A DNA stretch of 64,000 bases, taken from the NCBI GenBank assembly GCA_032158295.1, contig CM063247.1:13990009-14054008 (forward strand), in the 5' to 3' direction. The notes beneath the pieces are model-generated. The model did no database searches, was not told where the DNA came from, and saw nothing but the letters and a program-made list of their open reading frames with translations. Made by a program: the position numbers and the translations under genes. Position 1 is the first letter of the stretch, and every line of letters begins with the position of its first letter. Shown piece by piece: positions 29,201 through 44,200 of the stretch. This stretch comes from Pycnopodia helianthoides. Its lineage: Eukaryota > Echinodermata > Asteroidea > Forcipulatida > Asteriidae.

Positions 29201-32200
29201 TCCGATTGGAGTTTATCGCTCAGTGAGCGTTTTATTCATTTGTTGAATCTATATGATTTCATGCAAATGTGTAATCGGTTTTTCACTATTTTCTCGTGAC
29301 CCAGATGGCCGATTGATCTCAAATTTCTACAGGTTTGTCAGTTTATGTATATGGTGGATTACATAAAGTGCTTACACTGCCAGCAACTGTTTTGTCAGCA
29401 AAAACCAATTCTGTAATGTTCCTTTAAATGAAAGCTGTACCATGTATAAGTATATTCAAGTTTTTACACCAACAAATCAAGCAGTTCTAAAGTTTTTAAA
29501 CATTTCTCTAAATGCAACGTCTGTCAAAAAAGGGCTCTCCGTGAAATAAAACATAAATGACTCACCAAAGTTTCCGTATGGATCATCCGAAGGTTCAATG
29601 GTGACCTCAGCACTGAATGGTGACCCCAGAATAGCGCCCCCAGTGATCTGATTCAGCAAGATGACCTGGAACGATTCGGCTTCCTCTGGTACCCGATCAT
29701 TCAGAATCTACAACACGGGTTTATAACAAAAGTTCACAGTTTAGTCAAAGAATCAACCCAGGGTAATTTCCATTTTCTTTGAAATTTGTTTACCTAATTT
29801 TTTTGTGGAGCAGAAAAAATTTGTTTACAAACAGACTGTCAAAACAGTACCATGACATTGTTTTAATGATGGATTCCTGTTCAATCAACACCCACACATT
29901 GCTGTTAGCGTTGACTTTCGAAATACAATTTTTCAGTGAAAATGTCTGCATAAAACATACATAATTTTGATATGATTGTCAATTGTTAAAATGCAAATTT
30001 TGTTAGTTCAAGACATGACATTTTGGGTTGAATGGAAGTATCGCAAATCTGTCTTTGTGGCCACTATGGGCATTTGGGTATTCACCACTTTGTCTATCAA
30101 TAATTCCCTATAACCTAAATAACTCATCATTTGTTTCTCATATAGAATTTCATCCCAAATCAGCCATTTTGTTTTTCAATTTTTCTTTGTTCGACCCAAA
30201 ATGAATTGAAATTAACCCGGTAACTTTCCCTCGTGGTTTATTACTTTACATTTTCCATTTTCTTTATCTCACATTCAAATCAATTTAACCAAACAAAGGC
30301 TTAAAGTACACAAATAGCCTGGACCCTTTTTGGTGCAACGACAATCAGCACTATAAATCCTCACTGTTGCTCATTGGGAACCAGACAAACACAATGGTGA
30401 TCTGATGACAATTGGTGCTCGATATGGGGCAGAGGGTACCCCTCATTGTGTCTTCATTGTGTGCTTGGAATCGCAGGAATTCTTTTGAGGATTTTAGGGG
30501 GGGGGGGAGTTCTATACAATAAGAAAATAGTGTGATATAGTATGGGAACATTGGGGGGGGAGACCCTCTGCCCCATATCGGCAGGCTATATCTGATGAAG
30601 GTCCTTTGATCAGATAACACTGCGTAGAATGGTCCTTTGATCAGGATAACACTGCGTAGATGCAGGTTTTATGGAAAGGAGTCGAGGGTTTTGTTTTCTT
30701 CTCTTACCTCAATAGGTAGAGCTTTGTAGGTCTCTCCGCTATACAAGATGACATTAGTGGATGTCACACTGTAATCTAATCCTTGTTGAGCTGTGCCTGG
30801 GATATGCTGAAAGGTTACCGTCACCTTGGAGTACAATAAACAATCAAATATCAATTAATAATAATCCTACTGGTGAGTCAAACTTAACAAAAAGCAAAGT
30901 AAATGCACAGATTTCTAAATGGAGCAGCAAGATTGCCAGTACAAGGCGTGTCCTTAACAGTGCCCAATTTCAGAGGACCACAATGGAAATAAGCTTGTTT
31001 AGCTTTTTTGTGTTATCCTCGACAATTCCTCCGATTCAAATGTCTTTTCCCTACTTGTATCTCATATCTGTTTTTTGTCCACTTGTTGTATTTTAAAGAA
31101 TTCTGTGGCGATTGTCTAATAAACAAACAAACGAACAGATTTCATAAAGCTGCTTTTAAAGCACAAAAAAGTAGCTAAGCAAACAAAACTATGCTTACCA
31201 GAATAAGGTTACCATCCAAACTACTATACCACATGTACAATTAGTGACTGGTATTCTGCTAATTTTTCTGCTTCAAGGAACATTACAGAATTGGTAAGAA
31301 AAAAACTTGTAAAATATACTTTTGATCACAGATTTATATAAAACTTACACGGTCTAATGATGGTGATAGTAGAAAACATCCCTTGAAATATTTCTGTCCG
31401 AAATGCCATATTTGATGAGAAATGAATAAACTAATTTTCCGATTGGAGTTTATCGCTCAGTGAGCGTTTTATTCATTTGTTGAGTCTATATGATTTCATG
31501 CAAATGTGTAATCGGTTTTTCACTATTTTCTTGTGACCCAGATGGCCGATTGATCTCAAATTTCTCAGGTTTGTCAGTTTATGTTAATGGTGGATTACAT
31601 AAAGTGCTTACACTGCCAGCAACTGTTTTGTCAGCAAAACCAATTCTGTAATGTTCCTTTAAGCAGCTCTATGAAATTGGGCCCTCGGGCAGTAAGACTT
31701 ACAGTTCCAAAGGATCCAGCAACTCTGGTGACATTAAGAAATGGTGCCATAGAGTCTTCCGATACTCTAACGCTACTAGCTGAGAGTTGTAGTATACCGT
31801 TGGCGTCATCGTTGGCTTGGATGTAAACCTCTGCGATGTGCTCCACCCCGACACGTGGAGAGTTGACAACTACGAGATAATAATAATAGCACTGTCAATG
31901 TTTAGTATTATGAGATTTGAATGGAAGTTGTGTTTTTGTACTGGCTGGTGGTCACGATAATAATAATATAATAGTGGATTCTTATATAGCGATCATATCC
32001 GTCACTCAGTGACGCTCAAGGCGCTTCAACATTCAGTATTTTCCTGCAAGGTATTGTGGAGCTACGTTTTGAATCATTAGACCTATTCCTTTACATAGCA
32101 ACATGTAATGGTTTACAAGGTGCTGTGGCGCAATATGCTGCCAATCAAACCAGGAACACCGGGGCGAACCCCTTCTCTCTTTACGATAAGTGCACTGGGT

Positions 32201-35200
32201 TCTTTTACGTGCGTTACACAACACACGGGACCTACAGCTTTACGTCCCAGCCGAAGGACGCAGCAATAATGGTTAAGTGTCTTGCTTAAGGACACAAGTG
32301 TCACGACCGGGACTCGAACCCACACTCTGCTGATCAGAGACACCAGAGCTTGAGTCCGGTGCTCTTATCCACTCGGTGACAACATGCCAAGATGCTTACA
32401 CTCTTGGAAGATGAGGGATACAGAAACATCAATTTAATAAAGCTCCTTGAGAGTGGATAATTGTTTGCATATCAGGCACTTCAAGTCTCATTTTCTTAGG
32501 TCTTTAAAGGTATTGTACACTTTTGGTAACAGCTCAAAATCAGTGTCCACATTTTGTGTGATTCAACATATGCATGAACAAACAAACCTGTGAAAGTTTG
32601 AGCTCAATTGGTCATCGAGGTCACGAGAAAATAGTGAAAAGAGATCTTATGTTTTCGGTTTTTTTTAATTATCGCGCGCGATAATTACTATTGTTTTACT
32701 CGTTTCTCAGAAACGATAGCATTTTAGGCAGAAATATTTTAAGGAACCCTTTCTACAATTACTTACTTTAAATCATGTAAGTTATGTGTGAATCTGTGAA
32801 CATTGTGTTTTTCGATCTTACCAATAGTGTACAGGGCCTTTAAGTAACTAATAGGCCTTTAGATGGGCATCCCAAGTACTTCAAGAATGGTACCTGAGCT
32901 CAGGGGTGAGTGTCATAGCTGACAACACAGTCTGAAACTAGGATCAAAATTTATAAGATATGTTGAAATGATGGCGAATGCAAAGCGGATTTGGACGTCA
33001 CAGAATTTGCAACAAACAATTTGCAACAGTTCAGATGTGCTCAACTCCTGCGAAACATTCGCAGCGAAACATTCGCAGCGAAACAGAGCCGTCGCGTCAA
33101 AATTTGCTTCGCATTCGCATTCGTAGGAAGTATGAATTGGGATTAAGTCTGGCCGTAAATTACCTGGACTGATCTGTGGTGATAGAAGAAGCGACACGCT
33201 GACGATGTAAACAAACAAACTCTCTGCCGTTTCTGGATCTGTATCATCTAGAATCACGACATCCACAGTGGCACTGAGCTGACCGGAAGTAAAAACTACT
33301 GAACTCTGGACTGGAATGAAGTCACTGTTTTCAGTAGCACGGCTGGAAAATTGGACAGAGAGAAAACATTTTTTTTTTAGTGGTTTATGCAGGCCTGGAA
33401 TTACACAGAGGCCACGGAGGCCATGGCCTCCTTTGCCCTGTTCTTGGCCTTGGTGCCCTTCAAAAGTTTCCCATAGACTTTAAGATTTTCCAATGGAAGT
33501 GCCCTTTGCAAAATGATAAATGGCCTTGCCCTCTCCAAGATGAAATTTCAGGCCTGTTTATGCAAGGACCAAAGATCTGGAAAATTAAGTGGAATTTGAC
33601 GTCACTTGTTGGCATGCCAATATTACAATTATTCAATGTTATAATTATTGCTCAATGAAGAGATGCTATTACATTCCAGTTTCATTTCATTTCATTTATT
33701 AATTCTGGCTGTGAAGCCAAGGATTCTCAGAGCGACCTCAATGACTATACTAGCCAAGAACCTCATGGAGAGAAGACAACGAAGGAAGTTTCAGATTTAC
33801 ATGTTGGAGGAAAACCCCAGAGAATTATTCCAGGGGAAAATCCACGCAATCAGATAGGCACTGAAACTCAATCCATATAGTGCCCTGGCAGGATTCGAAC
33901 CAGGTTCCCAGAGGTGGAAGGCAGGAAAAGATACCACTACGCCAATCCGACCGCCATCTATGACAGGTCCCCTGTGCATACACTGACAGTGATGATGCTA
34001 ATCATATAAAGGGACCAGGCTATTGTTCCTCCCAGCCTCATTCTGATCATACTGACTGAGTTGCTTTGAAGAACCCGAGATGACACCAAGATGAAAGCCT
34101 AATCTCTTGAATATAATTCCGTTGAATCGAATGAAACAGGTAAATGTTAATTGGCCAGTAGTGGGGAAATAATGGTGGATTTATTTACCGACTATACGCC
34201 GGCATGTTTGGTATATTCTCATCTGCATTCAAAGTTGAGTAGAAAACCTGAACGGTTCCTTCACTTCCAAACTGCCGCTGAATCTGTCAAACAAAGATGT
34301 CAAAAAAATACAAATTGGAAATTTATTCAAATAAAATATGCTTCATACATACACATCACTTTTATGAGGTAGAAAATGATAAACTATCCTAGAAGTACGA
34401 CTCTATTTTCTTTTTTAAAATAACACAAGTACCTGCATACTATGATAGTTTACACGGATTAAACTTTATAAACCTTTGACCTGGACCTATGGCTTAATGT
34501 CCCATCCAAAGTACAAAGCAACTATGGTAAAGTATCTTGCTCAAGGACACATGTGCCACGACGGGACTCGAAGCCACACTCTGCTGATGAGAAACACCAG
34601 AGCTTGAGTCCGGCGCTCGGCCACGACACCCCCCCCCAAAAAAAAAAACACTTACTGTAAGCGAGACATTCTTGAAGCTTTCCTCGGTGACGACGCTCCT
34701 TGATACCGCATCAAAGATGAAGACTCCATAAGGGTCATCATTGGCGTTGATAGTTACCATGGAGACGAGTTTGTTTGGATCACCGAGACGACCTCTTGAA
34801 GCATTGGTCAGCTGTACTAAGAAAATCTCATCCAGCTCTGGAATCTAAATAAGAGAAATTCAAAATGGTTCTCAGACAGAAAAAAATTGTCAACTTGTCT
34901 AAATTCATTAACATAAACTCCCTTGGGCAATGTTCTAGAATCCTTCCTCACTGTTTGGCGTTTGGTAACTCAACACCCAAACTGTTGGACTTGCCAGTGG
35001 TACGCCTTACCCATGTAAAGCATAAATTACTTTACTAGTGCAGCCCTCAGTCCAACAGAATCAAACAAAACATGCAGATGAATTTTGATGGCTGGGGTTT
35101 TAACCATAATCAGAGTCCAACAGTTTAGGTGTTGGGTTACTGGTGTTGGATTTTGTTAGATTGAGGAAGGATCCTTGTAAATCACTCTTGGGATCAGGCA

Positions 35201-38200
35201 TACCACAATAATCAGAGTCCAACAGTTTAGGTGTTGGGTTACTGGTGTTGGATTTTGTAAGAGTGAGGAAGGATCCTTGTAAATCACTCTTGGGATCAGG
35301 CATACCACCATAATCAGAGTCCAACAGTTTAGGTGTTGGGTTACTGGTGTTGGATTTTGTTAGATTGAGGAAGGATCCTTGTAAATCACTCTTGGGATCA
35401 GGCATACCACCATAATCAGAGTCCAACAGTTTAGGTGTTGGGTTACTGGTGTTGGATTTTGTAAGAGTGAGGAAGGATCCTTGTAAATCACTCTTGGGAT
35501 CGGGCATACCACCATATATCAGAGTCCAACAGTTTAGGTGTTGGGTTACTGGTGTTGGATTTTGTAAGAGTGAGGAAGGATCCTTGTAAATCACTCTTGG
35601 GATCGGCGAACCACCATAATCAGAGTCCAACAGTTTAGGTGTTGGGTTACTGGTGTTGGATTTTGTAAGAGTGAGGAAGGATCCTTGTAAATCACTCTTG
35701 GGATCAGGCATACCACCATAATCAGAGTCCAACAGTTTAGGTGTTGGGTTACTGGTGTTGGATTTTGTAAGAGTGAGGAAGGATCCTTGTAAATCACTCT
35801 TGGGATCGGGCGAACCACCATAATCAGAGTCCAACAGTTTAGGTGTTGGGTTACTGGTGTTGGATTTTGTAAGAGTGAGGAAGGATCCTTGTAAATCACT
35901 CTTGGGATCAGGCATACCACCATAATCAGAGTCCAACAGTTTAGGTGTTGGGTTACTGGTGTTGGATTTTGTAAGAGTGAGGAAGGATCCTTGTAAATCA
36001 CTCTTGGGATCAGGCATACCACAATAATCAGAGTCCAACAGTTTAGGTGTTGGGTTACTGGTGTTGGATTTTGTAAGAGTGAGGAAGGATCCTTGTAAAT
36101 CCCTTTTGGGATCAGGCATACCACAATAATCAGAGTCCAACAGTTTAGGTGTTGGGTTACTGGTGTTGGATTTTGTTAGATTGAGGAAGGATCCTTGTAA
36201 ATCACTCTTGGGATCAGGCATACCACAATAATCAGAGTCCAACAGTTTAGGTGTTGGGTTACTGGTGTTGGATTTTGTAAGAGTGAGGAAGGATCCTTGT
36301 AAATCACTCTTGGGATCAGGCATACCACAATAATCAGAGTCCAACAGTTTAGGTGTTGGGTTACTGGTGTTGGATTTTGTTAGATTGAGGAAGGATCCTT
36401 GTAAATCACTCTTGGGATCGGGCGAACCACCATAATCAGAGTCCAACAGTTTAGGTGTTGGGTTACTGTATGGTGTTGGATTTTGTTAGAGTGAGGAAGG
36501 ATCCTTGTAAATCATTTCGAGGTAGATGGGCATAAATATTCTATTTTGCATTGTTGTACTACAAAATAGCATTTCCTATAAAACCACATTTTCCAACTTG
36601 TCTAATTTCATTAAAGAATAATATTTGTGGAATGCAATATGATTTGAGTAGATAATATGGTATATTTGAAAGACTAAACTTGTTGACAAATCATTAATTA
36701 CCTCATCTGATGTTATCTGAATGCTGATATCTGCCGTCATTTCATTCACACCTAACGTGACACTCCCCTCTGACCTCACTAGGTCACTTGATATATTAGC
36801 GTTGGGATCACTGGGGTTAGAGGTCACGACCCAGTCCACTGTGACCTCGGCGAGGGCTCCACCGAGTCTCAGCACCTTCATTAACAAATTATTATTAATA
36901 ACTAAATATAACGCAATTTATGATTCGTTTCATGAAGTCTTAAACAACTGTTTTACTGTTCATTAAAAAAAAATGGCAGAACAACCAGAGCAAATTGGGA
37001 GCATTTGGGAGGATTGAACTAGCCAGCTAGACTACTTGGACTGAATGTTTACACGGCCCAATTTCATAGAGCTACTTATGCAGCACTGATTGCTAAACAA
37101 TTTTCTGCTAAGCAGAAATGAGCAGGATACCAGTCACAAAAGGTACATATGTGACATGGTATTTTGGACGGCAACCTTAATCTGGTAAGCAGAGGCTTGT
37201 TGTGCTTAGCTACTTTTTGTGCATAAACAGCTGTATGAAATTGAACCCTGGTCTTCTTCTGTATTATGAGCAGTTCATTTTGTGCCAAACATTTCAAAAA
37301 TCAACAGATCAGGGCCCAATTTCAATGAGCTGCTTAAGCATAAAATATTGCTTAACGATTTTCTGATTAGCAGAAATGAACAGGATACCAGTCACAAATA
37401 GCAAATGTGACATGGTAGGTAGGTTTGTAATGTTATTCTTGTAAGCATAATTTTGTTGGGCTTAGCTACTCTTTGTGCTTAAGCAGCTCTATGAAATTAG
37501 GTCCTGCTAAATTCACTCAATGGACATGACAAAGTTGAGGGTAGAATACTAAAGGTTTGTATTGAAAGAAAGTTCAGAAGTTAGAATGATGGACTTACTT
37601 GTAGCCTTGCTGTGCTGACACCAACGTCAGCTTCAATCGCGTTGACATTCAGTGAGTTATCGGCAAACTGGAATGTACCGTACGCATTATCAGAGCCTTC
37701 AATCGTGACCTCGATGATGGAGCCTACACCAACTTCAGCTAGAACAACAATGGAATACCAAAGAAATAAACACCCGTCATAATTGTTTAATTACTGAAAT
37801 AAACAAATATAGGAGAGATGAATACAGCTTTGAAAAAGAATAAGAATAAAAAGATTATAAGGGGGAAAAATGTAGCCCAACACCAAATACATATTGTTTT
37901 CTAGAAAGATCGCTAAAATTATTGTCTATTTCTATAGTTATTTCTTGAACTGTAACCCGAAGAAACCTGTAACGGGACGATAATAAAGAAATGTTCTGTT
38001 TTGGATGTGGGGCAAAAAGGGAAACCGGTGTAACCAGAGAGTGACTGAAAACTTCAATCCACTTGTAAGGTTCTGGTCTAAGGTGGGGTTCGAACCAGGG
38101 TCAGCCCATAAAAATTATAATCAGTGAAAGATATCACCAGCAAGGGACTGAAAACTCAATCCACTTGTAGGGTTCTGGTCCGAGGTGGGATTCGAACCGG

Positions 38201-41200
38201 GGTCAGTCCATAGAGATTAACACCAGGGAAATATCATCTTATCAACTTGGGTGAATTTTTGCACCAATTAAAAAACTTGGTTGCACTTGCAGCTTAATGC
38301 TAAGTTTCCATAAATGAACTCAGTTTTTAGCAATGGCCATCAAAACACACTTCTTTATCCATCCCCATGCAAAGGATGATTGACTTAGATATACAGTTCT
38401 AAACCCAAGTCAAATCAGACAACACGGAGAGGGTGTTCAAGGATTTCAAGAGTGGATAATTACAAGAAGGTCGTTAAAGATTTCAGATGGTAGAGGGTGA
38501 GGTGTTAACTTACCATTGTCATCTATGACATCAATGAAAGGTTGGGGTTGGTGAGTGTGAGATGTGTGGCGGATAGGAAGAATATATACAAAGTATTAGT
38601 ACCAATGAAAACGTTGCTTTTATTCCGCTGGAGTGGGGGAAATGACAATGGGTACGATAGACCCTGTCATGGTGATATGCACCGTGTTGAATCCAAACGC
38701 AGGGTTCTGCCCACAGTGGTCGGTGCTGGAAAACCCGCCCGGCACTCAGGATTCCCCAACCACCACTGGCAGAATTTTCTGTTTCCGACCACCACACATT
38801 TTCCAAATTTTCAAATTACACTTGCAATTTCCTATTAAAAAATTTTCAACAAAATGTAAAATTTGATATTTACCAGTAACAATGGTATCCGGAGCCATGA
38901 ACTTTGAGTACTTCTTTGATTTCAGTCTATTTATATGATCTACTGTGAAACTGATCCATCTTGCAATGGTTTCCAGGGAAACGTTTTTCCACCACTAAAG
39001 AAATCCTGGGCAGAACCCTGCAAACGTTGGCCATGGTGCGTCGTTTATTTCAAACTCTACAACTTGTGTGAGGAGCACGCCTGAAGTTACGAATCATTAT
39101 GTTTGATTGAATGAAACAACGCACCATGGCGCACGTTCTTAGTTTCTCTTAATCAGATTCCAGAGCTGGATGAGATTTTCTTAGTACATGGCGCATATTA
39201 CCGTGAAAGGGTCTGTTACGAGTAATTTTTCTGTTAGTCGTTGAGTAAACGGATTACAAAGAAAAACAGGAGAAAAAAATCATACTGACATTAGTAATTA
39301 ACACTCTCACTCAAGTGAGAATTATGTCCCACAACACACTGTGGTAATACCACGTTGATGATAAAAACATTTTTCACATCATTTTCAGAAAAAGAATTAT
39401 TGATTTGAAGCCTACCTCCTTGAGTTGGACTAGACAACTGTACACGGAATGTCTTATCTAATTCAGCCATGTTGTTATCTCTGATAGCGATGGTGATGTA
39501 TGTGAAACGTTGCTGGTCTGCGAACGTCAAAGTGCCTCCGCCGCTCTGCAGGGACAAAAAAAAAAAAAAAAACATTTTAGGGTTAGTGTCCTGGTTTGTT
39601 TGGTATGAAAGACCTTCATACTGTTACAATCATCGCTGCTACGTGCCAGCCGACTATGGACCTTATGCATTGACGTCATACAAGCATTTCAGAATAAGGA
39701 CTCAAGATTTTACCAGAGGTAAAACGATGACGAAACACTTGAAAACGCACATCTTATGAGCCAATGAGCAATCTTCTTTTGATCTCTAGCCGAGGGCGCC
39801 CTACTCAAATGACGTCATATCTGCATGGTCTATTTTACCTTCCTGCCTCTTGTTTTTTGTGTCATTCAAATCAATGTGACCAAAGTGAGGCTGAAAGGGG
39901 CCGATACAAAATCCCATTCAATATTATCATTACAACCAGGGAACTATTCTATTCGAGAATAAGAAGAAGCTTTACCACAAAGTCAACAGGATCTTTTCCC
40001 GCTGACAAAGCTGTTCCGTCAATCGTCCGCCACTCCACCTGCACTTGACCCAGCGATCCCTGGGCTCTTACAACCAGCAGTCTCACCATGCCGTCCTCCT
40101 CCCTCACCCTGACGCCGATCATCTCATTGGCAGGTGGTATCAGAGGGTCAGTCGGCCCAGGGGGAGGGCCGGTGGCGAATTGAAGGAGCCCGTAAGGATA
40201 GTCATTCGCTCTGATGGTGAGGTTGTTGGTGCTGGCGTCAGGATCGATGCTTGCTCCGCTGGTGACGGTCGTGCCGATCAATCCATCGTCGGAAAGGGGG
40301 AGTTGAGATAAGAGAGTTATCTCAAACATTTCCAGAAGCTCTGGTTCCATATCATCGATAGCTGACAGGAAAATTGTCTGGAATTGAAAGAAAAATCACA
40401 ATTAAAATCAATTTTGTTACACCCATGTGTATTAAGTACTGTATACTCAGTACTTTCCCAAGCTCTGTGAAAAAATTATCCACAGGCAAATCACTCGGGT
40501 GGGATTCGAACCCATGACCTGTAGATTTTTTTCACAGAGCTCGGGAAAGTACAGAGTATACAGTGCTTAATAAACATCGGTGTAAGGGTAAAACAAAATA
40601 AAATTCTTTATCCCCGATGCAAAAATTAACATCTATTAAATCATAAATTTAACTGACTTTATTTAGTAATACTATTCTCGAAGAGAAATTTATTTATTAG
40701 CAAATTTGCACACAAACATTATGCTGAAAGACCCGTCATTGGCTAATACAGTAAAACAAGACCATTCATTGGGTTCAGACATGCAACTGTAACCTCACCA
40801 AAAAAGAGGAAATTACAAAATTTTAATGATTTTGTACAGTAATTTTTCAATTTTGAATGGTAAAACTGAGAACAAAAAAAGAGGAAATCAGCTAATCCGA
40901 GGAAAAGTTGCACGCCTGTGGGTTAGTAAAAATACAAATCTTCATTTTTTGAAACTTTTAATCAGTAACCAGCACACATCTTTACCTGTGTACGAACTCC
41001 ATTCGGAAACATCACCTCACCAGACGCGTTGATGAAGTCCCCCATGGCGACGTTCCCCGTTGCTAGGTTACGCACCTCCCAGGGGATCGTCACTACCCCC
41101 TCGTCACCGCGGCTACGGACTACCGAGCACGTGTACTGTAGCGCCTCATTGGAATCCGAGTTGAGAATGGACGGAGTGCAGGGACCGTCAAACCCAAACA

Positions 41201-44200
41201 GACCGTTGGCATTGTCACTTTTCAGAACTGACATCGAAATAAATGGGCACGTTAACTTTGGAATAATGTTGTATCTTGCAGTAGAACGAATCTTAGATTT
41301 ATCGATTTAGTTTTCACTGATGCAGTTGGGTTTGTGTGTAAAATCTATTTTTCTATATCAATTACTGCAATTACACAACAAATTATTATGATAAAAAAAT
41401 GGAATCCTACAAGTATTTTCAATTAACTTTTGTTACAAAATCTAGATGCTTTAAGGCAAGTAGTACAAAACTTGACAGAACTATTTTTAGAAGAGCAATG
41501 GCTTCTCGAATCAGTGGAAAAAAAACGTGTCACAAAGTAAAGTCTGAACAAATCACTTTAAAACTGCACCCTCCGTCATGACTTCCTAGATGTAAATGCA
41601 ATAATGCAAAAGTTAAAAACTTTTTGCAAAACTGAGTTATGTTTTTACACTCATGTAAGGACTTGTTCAAAACACACAATCTGAAAGAAATTTTTAAGGA
41701 GAATATAGAATTAGCTGTTGCAAATTGCTTACCAACCCAAAAGGACCTGTGGTATAAATGCAAAAAAGTAGTTAATGGCCTGACGTTTCGACCCTAGCAG
41801 AGTCTTTCTCGAAGGCTAAAAGCAAGAGCCTTCGAGCCTTCACTTTTCAAAGCTGACATCAAAACTGACAATCTCAAAGGCTAAAAGCAACAGCCTTCGA
41901 GAAAGACTCTGCTAGGGTTGAAACGTCAGGCCATTAACTACTTTGTGTCGAAATATTTTACAAAATCTCTCTTGCGAATGTATTTGTAGGGTTTACCTGT
42001 TAGAAGAGCTGTGGCATCATCTCGTCCTATTCTAGCGCCTCCATTACTACACAGCAGCATCACCGTAAACACCTCATTGCCTTCCTCCTCGGTGTCGTCC
42101 AATGATCTCATCGTGATGTCACTCATGGTTTGACCCGGGTCAAAGGTTAGCTTGCCTGATATAGGGGTCAGGTCGTTCCGTGCCGGTAAGGTCCAGATTT
42201 CTGTGATCTCCCTGTAGAGGGAAAGCAAACAAAGTCCTGTTCTTTCATTCTGACTTTAAGCGAACTAAGAAACTTCAAGATTAGAATAGAAATCACGTTT
42301 TTTCTTAGCCCTTGGGCAATGGATAACATTTTCCAGAGATTTTGACCAAACATTAAACATGCATTTCAACTGCACGTGTGTACTTTGTAGATGCATTCAC
42401 TACATGATACCATACTGCAGGCTGTCATAGTTTATCTATCATTCAAAACCACAGTGAATGATTGAATGGTCAGACAGTAGGAGGGTTGACTGTGTACTGT
42501 GTACCAGATGCATCCTTGACAAGATTTCATATTGCAGGCCGTAATAGCTTATATATATCATTTAAAACCACTGTGGGTGATTGAATGGACAAACAGTAGG
42601 AGGGTTAATTAATGTATTGACTTGGCATATTTAAAATGACAGGTCAATTAAATAACTAAACTGTTCAGCCACATCAATCCATTCAAACCAGCCCTCATAC
42701 TTTATTCTTCAATGAGGAACTCCTTTACCTTTCCTGTAGTTTCCTAGCATACATGCGGACGTCTTGAAGTAAGCCTAGATATAATTCTAATCCGGGTTGT
42801 GCTGCTCCTACATACAGCTCCCCGGGTCCATCACTCTGAGCTTGCTCCATCGTCCTGTAATCACAAAAATAATAATAATAATATAACGTATTTGTATAGC
42901 GCCTAATGCAAACCAGCCTCTAAGCGCTTAACATTTAGTATTTTCCTGCAAGGTATCGTGGAGCTATGTTTTGAAGTATTAGACCTATTCCTTTACAAAG
43001 TGCTGTGGCGCAATATGCAGCCAATCCAACCAGGAACACCGGGGCGGACCCCTTCTCTTTTCGATGAGTGCACTGGGTTCTTTTACGTGCATTACACAAC
43101 ACACAGGACCAACGGCTTTACGTCCCATCCAAAGGACACAGCAATAGTGGTTAAGTGTCTTGCTTAAGGACACAAGCATCTTGACAGGGACTCGAAAAAT
43201 GATATCATCCATTTATTCAACAAAATATTCAATGCACAGGGAACACAACCTTTGTTGTAGCTGGTGACTCTTGAAGCAATCCGATGGATGTGATCAAGGG
43301 TACAGCTCACGAGTGACCTACCCATAATTTAAACAGTCGCTTCATTGGTCAATCATTTATGTTCAGTGTCATCCACCAAGGAAAAGTAGAATAAATATGT
43401 CCTTCTTCACGTAAAAATGGAGAGAGAAAGTGCATTTCTGAGCTCTTAGTACCGTTAGCCAATGTTACATCTTCTCTTCAAACTAACCGTCGGTAAATTT
43501 ACCAACGTGTTTTCTAAATTACTTCTTTCTAATAAGCCATTTTGGCGATATGGAGGACACATTATAGTTTGAACCAAACCAAACACTCCTGAAGTGTCCC
43601 ACCATATCTCGAACAGGCTAATACCGAGCGACGTATATATATATATATATATATCTACAAGTCTGGTTTGTACCTCTCGGCTGTCAGAGTCCCATCTACA
43701 TAGCAAGCAGCTTGAAGACTGTCTATAGTTACTATAACTAGATGCCAGCCGCCATCCGTTAGATCAATGGAACCAGTGGTGAAGTCCATTTCAGTATTTG
43801 TCTGAGGAGAGAAAATAGAGAATCCAGCAATAAATGCCAGGACAAATGTGCCCCTCACCTAGGCAAAATAATTCCAACTAAGCGCCAAAATGATCCGCTA
43901 GCTGTGTAAGCAAATAATGCTTAGGAATGTCATGGCAATGTGAATTCCTTGCTAACCTATAAAATACGCTTACATTAAGCTCAGAATTGTCTACTTTGGT
44001 AAGCGCAGATTTTCCGCTGACAAAAAGCAGAGCAATAAAATTTGGCCCCCGAGGCCCGATTCACGAAGAGTTAAGATTGATCTTAAGATGTGATCAATTG
44101 TCAGAATTAGACCCATTCTAATAAGTGTGATGTTTATTTTACAAGGGGTAGATATACTCATGAATATGTATGTTTTTCTCTTAAAGGTTGTGACCTCTTC

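Noticed and set aside
35100..36446. 448-codon open frame on the minus strand as a real gene
   Set aside because: It is a 102-bp tandem repeat inside intron 23, open because the unit is a multiple of three, with no splice requirement from neighbouring exons.
43634..43656. (AT)n tract as a regulatory element
   Set aside because: A simple microsatellite near the exon 16 donor; no evidence for function.
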